From positions 905,410-928,243 of the forward strand of contig BFEA01000005.1 in the NCBI GenBank assembly GCA_003427395.1: a stretch of DNA of 22,834 nucleotides, read 5' to 3'. A model generated the notes under the pieces. That model did not search any database. It saw only the letters and a program-made list of their open reading frames with translations, and was not told the DNA's origin. Shown one piece after another: positions 1 through 9,747 of this stretch (within the stretch, counting starts at the first letter, position 1; each line of letters opens with the position of its first letter). Source of the DNA: Chara braunii (lineage: Eukaryota; Streptophyta; Charophyceae; Charales; Characeae). The translations under genes were made by a program, and so were the position numbers.

Positions 1-5
1 CTCCG

Positions 6-15
6 CTTGCACTTT
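6..15. repeat. Left target-site duplication of the LINE
   Basis: The bases cttgcacttt lie directly outside the poly(T) run and recur at 3820-3829, next to the last recognisable LINE coding sequence. Seven bases (cttgcac) are informative; the three T are shared with the tail. This is the pattern left by target-primed reverse transcription. Confidence 0.6.
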
Positions 16-29
16 TTTTTTTTTTTTTT
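13..29 (-). other. LINE poly(A) tail
   Basis: A run of 17 T on the plus strand is a poly(A) tail for the minus-strand LINE. It sets the 3' end of the element and its orientation. Confidence 0.8.
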
Positions 30-906
30 AACCACAAAGGCCCCTTCTATTCTGGGGGGCATCGGGCTGGTTACTTATCCCCGGCACACACGTTTGGCAC
101 AAAGACAGGTGGGGAAGAAAAGATGAGAGAAGAGGGTCAGCCTGGCCCTTGTGGCACTAGCCGCCTGAGCAAGGGGGGGCTGCTTCGGAGCACCCTGCCC
201 CCAAACCTTTGTCCCTCTGCGGTGGATTGCCCTACTGGCCGGGGGGCTTACCAGCAGTACCCAGGCACGTAGTAGGATAATCCCCCGGGGGGAGGGATGT
301 TCAGGGCAGTCCCGGAAGCCGCTTATCCAGTCATCAGGTATTTACTTGTCGGTCTGGGTCTTGCCTAGCTCCTGCTTACATCGGTCTAAGTCATGCCTAT
401 CTCTTGCATTCACCCTGTCCTGTTTCTTTATGACCCTTTCCCAATCTTTACAGTCCCTCGATCCCCTACTAGCCCTCTGTGGCACCCCGGTGTTCTAAGC
501 CTCCCTGTGTGCTATTATGATCCTGCTGGCAGCAGCGTTCTTATTACCGGTATTGATGGCCCCGGCGTTTTCACTGTTTCCATTTCTATACCTTCTATGT
601 CTTCTATGCCTTCTATACCTTCTGTGCCTATTTCCAACGGCTTCCTGTGTTTTGGTGTCTCAACATAAGATCCCCCTCTAAGCTAGTCCTTCCCTCCCCA
701 CGCTCCATCCCCCCGTGCCTTTCTACATCCTATGCTTCGTACCTACCTATCATACATCTACCATTCTCACATTTACTCTCCTTCCCATTCTACCTATCTC
801 AAGTACCTAACTATGTTACAAACCAGTTGTTTTCATGGTAGTTGATCCCCCTCTCCCGACTCGTCCTCTGCTTCCTCCTCTACTTCAGTCTGTGGTACAT
901 GGCTCA
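30..906 (-). other. LINE 3' untranslated region
   Basis: About 880 bases lie between the poly(A) tail and the last recognisable coding frame of the LINE, which ends near 907. It is pyrimidine-rich on the plus strand, with short repeats such as ccttctatgc near 590-625. The plus-strand reading frames here have no recognisable domain and I treat them as chance frames. No separate gene is visible. Confidence 0.5.
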
Positions 907-2088
907 TCAGCACAGGGCCAAACTGCATCTGGCCCGTCCGAGGGTGCCGGATGAGCAGGTGCGGGTATGGTTCCCATCTTGCCCAAAAGCCTTTCTCCTA
1001 AGCCTTTCTCCGAAGCCTTTCTCCTTCTGTCCTCCTGGGCATTTACATCGATGCAGGTCTGCCAAGAGGGCAGCTCTGATGTTCTGCAGCACTCTTTCTT
1101 GATATGCCCGCAGCGGTGGTACTGCTTCCATTTGGCATCGCTCGTTCCTCAGGGTCCGCAGGGCCAACAATACCGCCGCCTGTATGATTTCTTCAGCCAT
1201 CAAGTCCTCCGGTTCCAATCTGCCCACCTTCATCAGGGCTTTGAGGAGGATAGCTAAATCTTCCGCCTCCGTGACTCCCAGGGGGGTCTTGCCCACAATC
1301 TCCTGCGCCCACCATTCCCAGAGGGTCTGGACTACCGGGCATCTCACGAGAAGATGGGGAATGGTCTTCACTTGCCCACATCCTGCTGCACACTACTGGT
1401 CCTTGTGCTGGCTCCTTGTTGCTAGCCATTGTGCCGTGGGGATTACCAGGTGGTACAGTTTCAACAACAGGCCCTCCTGCTTCTCGTCTGGTAAGGCAGC
1501 TAGGATGGCATTTGCTTGTCCTATCTGCGTTGTGTCCATCCGTTGACATACGCGTCAGGGAGCCAGCCCTCTTGGCCCATCATTTTTTCAGCTCTCCACT
1601 TATATCCACTGGCTCCACTAAAGAGTTGTATATGTTCTTTGTGGTGAGGCGCGGGAGCTGCGCTGCCTTTCTCCGCATTCTTTGGGCCGACCATTCCCAC
1701 TCCCTCGGGTCCCATACCAGGTCCCATCTCCGAACCGCTATTCAAAATGGCAGGTACTGCCCTTTCCCCTTCGGACCCCCTTCGCACATCGCCACTGTTT
1801 GCATCATACTCCTGTCTACCGTTTTCTGGGGTGGGGGGCTCTTGTGTGCCGCTTTCCCGCAGGGGTTCCCCCAGTCCTTCATACCCTGAGCTTACCTGCC
1901 ATCCTGTGACTTCCAGCTTGCCTTTTGCCAGCACTTGTTCGATCCTGTTACTCTCTCCGGTCTCAGGCTTGCTTTCATCTTCACCCATTCCCCTGGGCTT
2001 ATTTCATCTTTTTTTAATATCCCGGTCCACTGGGGGGGGTATGGCTTCCCGCAGTTCTCGTCCCTGCAGTGATTCCACCAGGTCGTTG
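907..2088 (-). pseudogene. LINE ORF2 C-terminal region with zf-RVT-like Cys/His cluster (broken)
   Basis: On the minus strand a segment at about 1330-1395 reads CAAGCGQVKTIPHLLVRC, spacing C-x3-C-x7-H-x4-C. This resembles the zf-RVT zinc cluster found after the RT of plant LINEs (family knowledge; CPLC..E..EH....C). Just upstream a frame encodes a Leu-rich stretch (KQEGLLLKLYHLV) that is in phase with the cluster but separated from it by a TAG after KDQ. Further upstream, at 1600-1650, a frame with LTTKNIYNSL fits the 'K.iY..L' block that normally precedes this cluster. At least one frameshift and two stops separate the pieces. It would have been the C-terminus of the LINE polyprotein and has no function now. 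Confidence 0.6.
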
Positions 2089-2750
2089 TCAGGGTGCCAG
2101 AACCTCCGATTTTTTGTTTTCCCATGAATGTCCCACTTTGTAGATTCCTTGTTCCGCCCATTTCCACCCATATGCTCCTCGTGGATCATGCCATGGGAAG
2201 GAGTCACTGGTCTCATCGCAGAAGAACCTGTTGTCGAACAGCAGCTGGTTATAAACTGTGTCCGCTGCTTCTGGCAGGCGACATCTTAGCTGTCCCCTTT
2301 TCCGCAGCGCGAGCTTTGTGTACCATACAATGTTGTGGCCTATTGCTGTGCTACTAAGTAGACACAGATCCACCAGTTCCCTGGGTACCTGGAGTGCATG
2401 TGCCAAGTGGGTCCTGGTGACTTCCTGCCAGGCGCCCCCGACTGTGCCTAGCAAGTGCCATATCAGCTGGCACAGCTGCAGGGCGATGATCTGTAGCCGT
2501 GGGTCCAGCAGTCCCAGGCCTCAGAAGCGCCTTGGCTGGATGAGTTTGTTCCAGGCTACTCTGCATATAGACTCCTCCACTTGCGCATTGTTATAACATA
2601 GGTGTGCGTGGATCGTGGGTCCGGCAGTCCCAGGCCTTGGAAACGCCTTCAAGTTGGCAGGATACGCTTGTTCCAGACCACTCTGCATTGGAGTCCTCCG
2701 CTCGCACATTGTTTGACTGTAAGTGTGTGTAGATCGCCTTTTTGATGTAT
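2089..2750 (-). pseudogene. LINE ORF2 region between RT and the zinc cluster (broken)
   Basis: One minus-strand frame, starting near 2560 and open from about 2454 to 2089, contains RVAWNKLIQPRRF, a stop, then GLGLLDPRLQ. This matches the 'W..l..P...GGLGl.d' block downstream of RT in plant LINEs. The frame continues through NQLLFDNRFF and W-rich sequence typical of that region. The stop after RRF replaces an expected Gly (GGA to TGA would do it). A diverged second copy of the W...P..RRF.GLGL block lies upstream because of a tandem duplication (2498-2734). Confidence 0.6.
2498..2734 (-). repeat. Tandem duplication of about 118 bp inside the LINE
   Basis: Two neighbouring copies, 2498-2613 and 2614-2734, both begin cgtgggtcc.gcagtcccagg and share most of their length, including 'cactctgcat...ctcctccrct.gc.cattgtt'. 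Each encodes a version of the W.K...P.RRF.GLGL block on the minus strand. They differ by many substitutions and small indels, so the duplication is not recent. Confidence 0.75.
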
Positions 2751-3819
2751 CTAAGGTGCTTTTGCCCGGCATATGCACGGCACCTGTGTACCATAGGTCC
2801 ATAGGGTTGCAAGCATCGAGTTCTTGATAACCAGGGCCTTCCCAAAGACGCCCATACTGCCTCTTGCGCTCCATGCTTTGAGTTGGGCCACCACCGCCGT
2901 GGCTCGGACCGCCATCTGTTCGACCCCGCCATAGCTCAGTGTCAGATTTGCTCGCAAGAAAACCATTCGTTCTCCCTCTGCTACCGTGGGGTTGTCCCAT
3001 CCCTTTGGCGGGTCGAACTCCGGCGGGAGGATGGCCTTCGATTTTTGCCAGTTGGCCCGCAAGCCCAAGTACATGCAAAATGTCTGGAGGTCTTCATTGA
3101 GAATGGACAGCTGCTGGGTCGTCGGAGGGATCACTGCTCCTGAATCACCCGTGAACGCCATGAACATTGTCAGTCCTGCCTTCAAAGCTATCAGCCTGCC
3201 GTCCCCCCTCAATATGTCGTGCATAGATTTGATGTAAATGACATAGAGGGACGGGGAGAGCGGGCATCCTTGCCTAACTGATCTAGTAACTTTCAGCTTC
3301 TGCGATCGGACACCGTTGACTTGCATCACTGTTTTTGCCCCCGTCAGCAGGCTTCTAACCCAGTTGCAGAATGCCCACCCCTATCCCCCTATGTGCTATC
3401 CCCTGTAGTAGGAATTCCCATCGAACTCGGTCATATGCTTTTCCGAGGTCTATGGAGACGAAAGCCGCGGCACTGCCTATGCATTGGTCCTCCTCCAAGA
3501 TCTGCTGTGCCAGGAGTACATTGGACAGGATCTGGTGGCCCGATACGAACCCTGTCTGAGTGCAGTCTATGATATGTGGCAGCACTTCTTTCAGGCAGGT
3601 TGCCATCACCTTGGCCAAGATCTTGTACGCGCGTTGAGGATGGATATCGGCCTCTAGTTTCGCACGTCGTCCTTCGCCCCCTTTTCACAGAGCAAGACTA
3701 CGTAGTACGTATGCATTGGCAAGGCCCTGCGGAAAAGATTCGTGTTTAAGTGCTTTGTTGTATGCAGCTATAGAAAGATTGTGAAGAAGTTGTGTGAAAA
3801 TCCCTATACATTTCCACCC
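2751..3819 (-). pseudogene. LINE reverse transcriptase domain, broken
   Basis: Two minus-strand frames carry RT blocks. The frame at 3618-3355 has the N-terminal blocks (KVMATCLKEVLPHI, QTGFVSG, and motif A as SIDLGKAYDRVRWEFL, catalytic Asp kept). The frame at 3329-2751 has motif B (VRQGCPLSPSLY) and a later NWQKSKA block. The motif that should read (F/Y)ADD is FTGDS, so a catalytic Asp is lost. Upstream, near 3655, the invariant NWRPI reads N-stop-RPI (TAG), followed by a frameshift; similarity can be followed to about 3815 (CIGIFTQLLHN, YNKALKHE). The RT would have copied the LINE RNA at the target site; this copy cannot. Confidence 0.85.
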
Positions 3820-3829
3820 CTTGCACTTT
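3820..3829. repeat. Right target-site duplication of the LINE
   Basis: Second copy of cttgcacttt, placed where the LINE similarity runs out. It sets the truncated 5' end of the element at about 3819. Confidence 0.6.
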
Positions 3830-3837
3830 GAAGTTCT

Positions 3838-4050
3838 GTTTTTTTTCTTTTTTTCTTGTCTGTTTCTGCTGCTTTTGTTGTCTGCATTTCAAATTCTCAA
3901 AATTTCAAAGTTTTAGAAGTTTTGAATTTCAAAATTCAAAATCTCAAACAAACTTTCAAAATTTCAAAATTCTACAATTCCAAAATTTTCAAAATTTCAG
4001 ATTTTAAAATCATTTATGAAATTTCAAAAGTTTCAAAATTTTCAATTCCC
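3838..4050. repeat. AT-rich low-complexity tract with degenerate ttcaaaat repeats
   Basis: A T/C-rich run is followed by about 20 imperfect copies of tttcaaaat or ttcaaaa between about 3888 and 4046. No coding signal is visible. It looks like a decayed short-period repeat outside the LINE. Confidence 0.7.
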
Positions 4051-4091
4051 ATGCCACGGCCAACGAGTCCCCACAGCATTGAATTACGTAC

Positions 4092-4133
4092 CACTTCCAG
4101 CATCACCTTGGCATTCATTTGCAGCTTTGATAC
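4092..4133 (-). other. Candidate 42-nt exon, minus strand (weak)
   Basis: On the minus strand, cctttttcag precedes a 42-nt segment that is open in phase 0 (VSKLQMNAKVMLEV) and is followed by the donor-like gtacgtaat. Both splice-like borders and the phase-0 length are suggestive. A single short candidate is weak evidence, and the host protein is not recognised. Confidence 0.2.
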
Positions 4134-4282
4134 CTGAAAAAGGATGACAAAGCAGGGATGCAGGACAATCAGCAGACGTCACTTTCTCTACAAAGGTGGC
4201 AGGGAGGTTCGACAAGTTCTGAGATTCTCCAGGGGATTTTTAAACATTTTTTGTCTTTTACTTTTTTCTTAAGGGGAAGTTA

Positions 4283-5347
4283 ATGTGAGGATTGAGCCCT
4301 CAAGAAGGGGCCTTGCCGTGATGTACATGTTCTGGGCTAAGGCCCCAGCAAGCCTCGTGCCCGCCCTAAGTGAAGGCGGGCCAACAAATCAACAAGAGCC
4401 CTCTGTGCAAACATTTCACGAAGTGGGGTCCATACAGTTGCAGCACGCCAGTTGGTTGGAGTGCACCGAGTATCGGAGCTCTGCAAATGAGAAATCCCAG
4501 GGCCCCAGAGTTGGTTAGGCCCTGGGCACATAAACGTGAGGCCGACAATGCATGCTGGATATAGAGGCCGAAAATGCCAATGGGAAACCGGTCCACTATC
4601 TGAATCTGGCCGCAGGCCTTGAATTAAGAGGCGCAACTGCATCTCCTGGGCCCCAACCGCATTGGGCCTGGGTACAGGTACTGGGGCCCAGGCGCAGGCT
4701 CAAGGGAGGCCGCCCACACGCAACACTGGCATATAGGCAGGGAGGACGAGTGGGCAGGGATCTTGGCCATTGCGAGCAAGGCCGGCATGCTGCTGCGTTG
4801 CAAGTGTGCTGCGCTGCGCTAGGCTGAGCAGGGCAGTCTAGCATAAGCGGTAGGGCGCAGCCTGGGCGAAGGGCGCTGGCGGCCATAGCCGGGCTGCCTG
4901 TGGGCGCAGCAGGAGGTGAAGGGCGAAGGTGGTTCTTCGGAGGTGAAGGGCGCTGTGTGGGATAACAAGGAAGAGTGAGGGTGAAGAGAGGGACGTACCT
5001 GGTGGAGAGGAGGTCGGCATTGGTGTTGACGTTATCACTCGCTGGTCGTCAAGTTGTCTGGTTGCTTCCATGCTGTAGTTGTAGTGATAGGCTGTAGAGT
5101 AGGTAGGGCGCCTGGCGCCATTCAAGAGAGAGAGCTACATTGGGTTATGCTGTTGGTGTTGCCCGATTGGGCTTGGACATTGACTCACGATTCTTCTGTA
5201 TCATTCTCAAAAGGATGGTTACTCGGTTCCATTGTACTATCTGCTCTTGCTTTGACTACTTGGACTTCAGTGTGATTTTGCAATTTGGATTTCTGTGCTT
5301 CGTCCATATTCATGTTCCTTGCATTAAACACTACTGCTTCACAAGTT
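4283..5347. other. GC-rich unassigned stretch, possibly an old LTR relic
   Basis: This kilobase upstream of element A has no convincing reading frame. It contains several gggccc and ggcgcc sites, one ggccatagcc copy near 4882, and short matches to the element B LTR (gcgctggc, acaaggRagagtga, tggcgccattc, ttccttgca near its right end). It may be a decayed solo LTR of a related family into which element A inserted, but the matches are too short to be sure. Confidence 0.25.
5342..5347. repeat. Left target-site duplication of element A
   Basis: The bases caagtt abut the 5' LTR, and caagtt recurs at 14817-14822 across the 3' LTR end. If the LTR ends in CA, the duplication is agtt (4 bp); if it ends in GC, it is aagtt (5 bp, usual for Ty3/gypsy). 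Confidence 0.7.
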
Positions 5348-6291
5348 TGAAACGGTTTTCACCTTTGCAGTAACATATCCAGATACCAGGGCTCGATCCC
5401 TAGACTTTACCTTGCCCATGTACTGTACTAGGTAGACCCCTGTGCGTTTTGAACCCGTGACCTGTGTTTTAGTAGCTGACTGTTGTCTATCGTAGGTCTG
5501 TGTAGCTGTCGGGTCTTGAACTGTAGGTCTGTCGAATAGAGGTCACAGCTGTGTAGGGGTTGTAGTTGTTGCAACTCTGAAAGGTCAAGGGCATAGCTGC
5601 TACAGTCCTGAAAGGCCAAGTCCACAGACTTCCGGAAGGTCTGGAACTGCCCTTTCGAGTGTTGCTCACGTTGGACCAGAGGCAAGTGGGCAAGTGGGCA
5701 AGTGGGTAGTCCAACTTTGCTTAGTCAGCAGTACGCAGTCCCAGTCTCAGTTTGTCCAGTCAGCAAGTACCATATGGGACTGTGTGCACCATGGGCCCGG
5801 TGGAAAGGGGCAGACCAGCGACCAACAGAAGTATAAATCAAGAGGCAGCGTCCAGCCTGTCATTCATTTCTGCGCGAGCCATGAGGAAGCGCTGCCCAGG
5901 CGTCTTGTGCGAGGTGGTCTGCAGATGCCCGAAGTTGAAGTGGGCTGAGGAGGAGATAGAGCAGCCATCGCTGCTTGTAGTTAGAGGTAGATCTGTGACC
6001 ATAGCTGCCATAGCTAGCGATAGGTAGTAGTGTGTATGTGTGTGTGATACAGAATGAACGTGCGTGGGGTACCCAGGGAGATCCAGAGTTGAGTGTGTGC
6101 GAACAGTCGCTGTGAATACAGATCGGGAAGTGAAGTGTAGGCGCTCAGGCGCCATAGCCGGTTGAAGCAAGTTTGTATTTGAACTGTGTTCTCAGCCATA
6201 ATCTCTGAGCTTTGAGTGGGCACCTGGCGCCACTGTGGTTTGCCGTCTGTTTGCATGCACGTAAATGCAGAAGAAGACGAGTCTGATTGCA
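5348..6291 (+). repeat. Element A 5' LTR
   Basis: It begins tgaaacgg and ends gattgca, giving the canonical TG...CA ends, and matches 13851-14818 almost throughout. It carries a TATA box at 5832-5839. It has two copies of a ctgaaaggtcaagg-type unit near 5575-5620 where the 3' LTR has three, and three caagtggg units near 5683-5707 where the 3' LTR has two. Confidence 0.95.
5832..5839 (+). promoter_or_regulatory. TATA box of the 5' LTR
   Basis: The sequence tataaatc is conserved in both LTRs (also 14358-14365). Transcription would be expected to start about 30 bases downstream, near 5860-5870, making U3 about 515 bp and R/U5 about 430 bp. Confidence 0.65.
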
Positions 6292-6292
6292 T

Positions 6293-6306
6293 TGGTATCG
6301 GAGCAG
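6293..6306 (+). other. Primer-binding site of element A
   Basis: TGGTATCGGAGCAG begins one base after the 5' LTR. Plant LTR elements commonly have TGGTATCAGAGC, complementary to the 3' end of initiator tRNA-Met. This copy differs by one G, and element B has the same variant at 18413. Confidence 0.85.
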
Positions 6307-6453
6307 GTTCCCGCTATTCCACGCGCCATCGCCGTTGTCAACAGGAAGGAGGCGAGCACCAGTTGGGCGCCATAGTAGAAGTGCGCCATCGAAGAAGAAG
6401 GGTCCGCCATAGCTTTGCCGCCGAAGGAAGGTGCTGCGTACCTGCAAACAGAC

Positions 6454-6855
<402 letters not shown>

Positions 6856-7073
6856 GTTGAGCGTTGACCAAGGTGTTGACTGGAGAGTTCACCAGGGTTG
6901 ACCGAAGCGTTGACCGAGGAGTTGATAAGGGTTGACTAAGGCATTGACCAGGAAGTTGACCGGGATTGACCGAGGTGTTCATTGAGGTGTTGACCAGCGT
7001 TGAGCAAGGCATTGACTGGGAAGTTGACCAGCGCTGACCAGCGTTGACCGGAGCTGTTGACCTCGAATTTGAC
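6856..7073 (+). repeat. GTTGACC minisatellite (W-box-like array) in the element A leader
   Basis: About eighteen units of alternating 10 and 12 bases, consensus GTTGACCRRG(GN). Fourteen exact TTGAC cores occur in 218 bases, nearly all on the plus strand and followed by C or T. TTGAC(C/T) is the core bound by plant WRKY factors (established knowledge). Units vary (gttcacc, gttgata, gctgacc), so this is a decayed tandem array. Confidence 0.9.
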
Positions 7074-7669
7074 GAAACTGGAGTCGGTATACTCTCGCCC
7101 AGCCTTCAACCTATCCCCTCACCCTATGGATGTGCACTCACCCCTTGGTACTTGCTGAGTCTGTTTGTCTGTTCTTTCTGCATTTAGTATCTTCTGTCCA
7201 GGTGATAGGAACTCCGTGCATGAGGTCGTAGAGCTGTGTTGACCAAACCCACACGGGCTGAGTAGGGCTTAAGTCCATGTCCGACGACTGACTGACCCGG
7301 AGGACCAGCCCTCCCAAGGACCGGTACAGACCGGCGGGCTGCTCAGTGTGGCATGGTAGGCCCAAAATCTGAGTTGTGGGTTGCACAACCAGCTGTCTAA
7401 GTCTTGAGAGGACTTGCTGATCGCGTCGTCCTGTCTGCGACGTTAAAGAATTCCTGAGGAGTTATGGGGGATCTCCTTAAATGCCTCCTGATCAGCACGG
7501 AAGTCTTGTACTGACTGCTTAGTAGTAGATTCAGGCTAGAGACCATAGTTGATAGGGTCCCAAAAGGATTTTGTGGTCCTTAGAGAGTCGGTTAGTCAGT
7601 TAGTCAGTTAGCGGGTGGAGATCTAAGTGGTGAGGAGTGGAACTGTCACTCGGTTGTGCATCTTTCACC
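7074..7669 (+). other. Element A leader upstream of gag, non-coding
   Basis: About 600 bases without a recognisable frame. A short gttagtcagttagtcagtta repeat occurs near 7590-7610. It ends with caccATGG, the likely gag start at 7670. Confidence 0.6.
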
Positions 7670-8545
7670 ATGGTTGACACGCATAGTGGTAAGAGCACCA
7701 CCCTGTACACCAAGGCTCAGGAGGAGCAAGTCGCCGTCATATTAAAAGAGAGAAAAAAGAAGGAGGCCAAGAAGAAATTGATCAAGTAGGCTTAGAAGTT
7801 GGCCTTACTAGAAGAGCAAGTGGCGAAGAAAAAGAAGCTGCATTAGGAGATGGAGAAGTTGCAAAGGGAAGAAGAAGAGAAGTTGAAGGCGGTAGAAGAA
7901 GAGGAAGTGGAAGTGGAGGAGGAAGTCCCCTTGGAGAGAAAGAGTGGAAGAGAAACTGGGGAGCCGAGTGACACGAAGATGGAGGATCAGTGGATGGAGA
8001 AGAAGATTTCAGAGTGGGTCGCGAATCTATCTTTGGGAGAAATAGAAGAGGCGATGATGTATGTCCCCAGAGCCGAACAAGAGGCGGTGATAAGAGAGCT
8101 GGATGCAGAAGAAGATCCTCTACACTGCCAAAAATAAAAGAAGAAAAGAAGTTCGAATGGAAGTTGCGCCTCACCAGGGAGAAGAAGCAACGACTGGAGG
8201 TAGCAAGCAAGATGGAGAAGGAGTTGAGGGCGATAAGTGAGCAGAGAAGAGAAATGGAAAGCCATGCAAAGATATTGGGCAAAGATGGATGTTATGGCTA
8301 GGAACATAGAGCTCCTGGCCAAGGCCCAAGAGGAACAATATCAGTTCGTGAGAGGCCAGGATATAGCTTTACAATCCATACGCCTGGGATTTAGACAGTT
8401 TGCTCGCGAGATGATGGTGCACGTGGGCACTGAGATGAAAGCGAGGATAGAGAGTACAAAGCGATTCTGCACAGGCGCCATATAAGGCGCAAAGCTTGCT
8501 GCTTCAAAGGAGTAGGAAGCTCGCCCCTGTAGAGAGCCCGTCAAG
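7670..8545 (+). pseudogene. Element A gag, N-terminal coiled-coil part (broken)
   Basis: The ATG at 7670 in caccATGG context starts MVDTHSGKSTTLYTKAQEEQ and is chosen because it opens the frame that runs on into gag. The next about 280 residues are Lys/Glu/Arg-rich with heptad-like Leu spacing, so a coiled coil is likely. Element B's gag has the same layout, which supports this being the true N-terminus. In-frame TAG codons occur at about 7787, 7793 and 7841. Near 8137-8236 the frame shifts and then returns; further stops follow near 8482 (TAA) and 8513 (TAG). A coiled-coil tail of this size is unusual for Ty3/gypsy gag. It may have served in particle assembly (inference). Confidence 0.7.
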
Positions 8546-9525
8546 GTGAAATTTCCTGATTCCTACGGTGGGAAGAAGGAAGAGAATTTTGATAAGTGGG
8601 AAGCGAACGTCAATTCATACATTCACTTGCAGAAGATCTTACCTGGGGAGCAAGTCCTCATCGATTTTCATGCCCTTAAAGACGAAGCGTCTAGCTTCGC
8701 CAGATCGCTGGCCCGCGCTGCACAATGTGATAATAATATGGTAGCTTACTCCAAGATCACCCCCCCTTCCTGAATTTTTTAGATTGCTTTGTGAGAGGTT
8801 CGCAGATGTCACTTGAGACCTTAGGGTCTCTGACAAACTCCAAACCATCCACTCTCATCAGTGGAGGAGTGTCAGGGCACTCAAGGGAGTAATGGACGAG
8901 TTAGTTGTTGTCCCTGGCCATGGGGTCACTGAGACCCAATTAGTTCAGTTGTTCTATCGTGCCATGCCCGCTGCCTTGCACGGGCACTTCTTTGAAACGA
9001 GTAAACAACCCACTATGACCTACGATACATAGGGAGGTGGTGACATTCGAAGCCCAGTCCATGCCAGCATCTACTTTTTGGGATAAAGATTTGGACAAGG
9101 GGCAAAAGTGGAAAGGCCGTACCATCTCTGGCCAAGTTAGGGCCAAGGATCATCTAATCCTTACTTTAGATGAGGGTGGTATGGAGGAGGTCCCCTACAA
9201 CCAGATTGACCGGGGCCTAGAGAAGGGAGATAGTGGCATTAGTCAGGGGAGGACCTATGTTGTTGTCGCGGCTGGAGGGAAGCCGGAAGGAAGAGGAAGA
9301 GGCCAGGGCCAAGGGGGCCGGGCCTTTGGTGGTCGAGGACAGGGCGCTCAGGGGGTTGGCGGCAGAGAAAACCATCAAGAGGGAGGTCGGGATCAAGGTC
9401 CCCCACAAAATCGTCCTCGTTCCAATCGATCACCTCCCACGAGGGGTGAATGGCACCCTGCTCTACCGCAGGGCAGACCCAGGGAAGAGCTGGGCTTGGA
9501 ACAGATTGTATAGCAAAAGAGAATA
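8546..9525 (+). pseudogene. Element A gag, capsid-like part (broken)
   Basis: From VKFPDSYGGKKEENFDKW onward this matches the gypsy capsid pattern: a 'F.G....W......Y' opening, then WRSVRALKGVMDEL and a Gly/Arg-rich linker. It aligns with the gag of element B block by block, e.g. KWKGRTISGQVRAKDHLILT here against RWQNRTISWSIPGKDNLLLT there. Frameshifts lie at a C run near 8761-8766 and near 9025-9035. A TGA at 8814 sits where the context suggests Arg (CGA to TGA), and a TAG at 9511 where Gln is likely. The product would package element RNA into cytoplasmic particles. Confidence 0.8.
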
Positions 9526-9747
9526 GACCAGGATCAGTGTATTTACTGCGGTGATCTGGGGCACATCATCAAGTTCTACCCCAAATATAAGAGCAGCCCG
9601 GCAAGCAAAAGGCAACCGTCGGTAGGGGTCGCGACTGCCCTTACCCCTAGACCATGTGGAGAAGAGTGCGTGCACCATAGAGAAACTCCCAACCCACATG
9701 TGTCTATGGCAGAGGTTGTTGGCCAGTGCCTAGATAGTTGTCCATAG
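9526..9747 (+). pseudogene. Element A gag zinc-knuckle region (damaged)
   Basis: The frame reads CIYCGDLGHIIKFYPKY. A CCHC knuckle is C-x2-C-x4-H-x4-C, and here the last Cys is Tyr (TAC instead of TGC), so the nucleic-acid-binding knuckle is disabled. The Gly/Arg-rich linker before it and the protease after it are in the expected order. The frame ends at a TAG at 9745 and continues in phase beyond it. Confidence 0.75.

Larger units (their letters stand above)
13..3819 (-). mobile_element. 5'-truncated non-LTR retrotransposon (LINE), minus strand
   Basis: Read on the minus strand, this element runs from a reverse-transcriptase remnant near 3819 through a C-terminal Cys/His region near 1370 to a 17-base poly(A) at 29-13. 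Matching direct repeats lie at 6-15 and 3820-3829. The endonuclease half expected upstream of RT is absent, which fits 5' truncation during insertion. Frame changes and stops are frequent, so it is a dead copy. The family resembles plant L1-type LINEs because it ends in poly(A) and has an RT followed by a zf-RVT-like region. A finer clade cannot be assigned by eye. Confidence 0.85.

Noticed and set aside
393-2600. Several plus-strand reading frames of 60-160 codons
   Set aside because: They are antisense to the LINE or its 3' UTR, have no recognisable domains, and reflect the composition of the other strand.
7782-8322. Minus-strand frames opposite the gag coiled coil
   Set aside because: They are mirrors of the Lys/Glu-rich plus-strand frame, which aligns in layout with element B gag.
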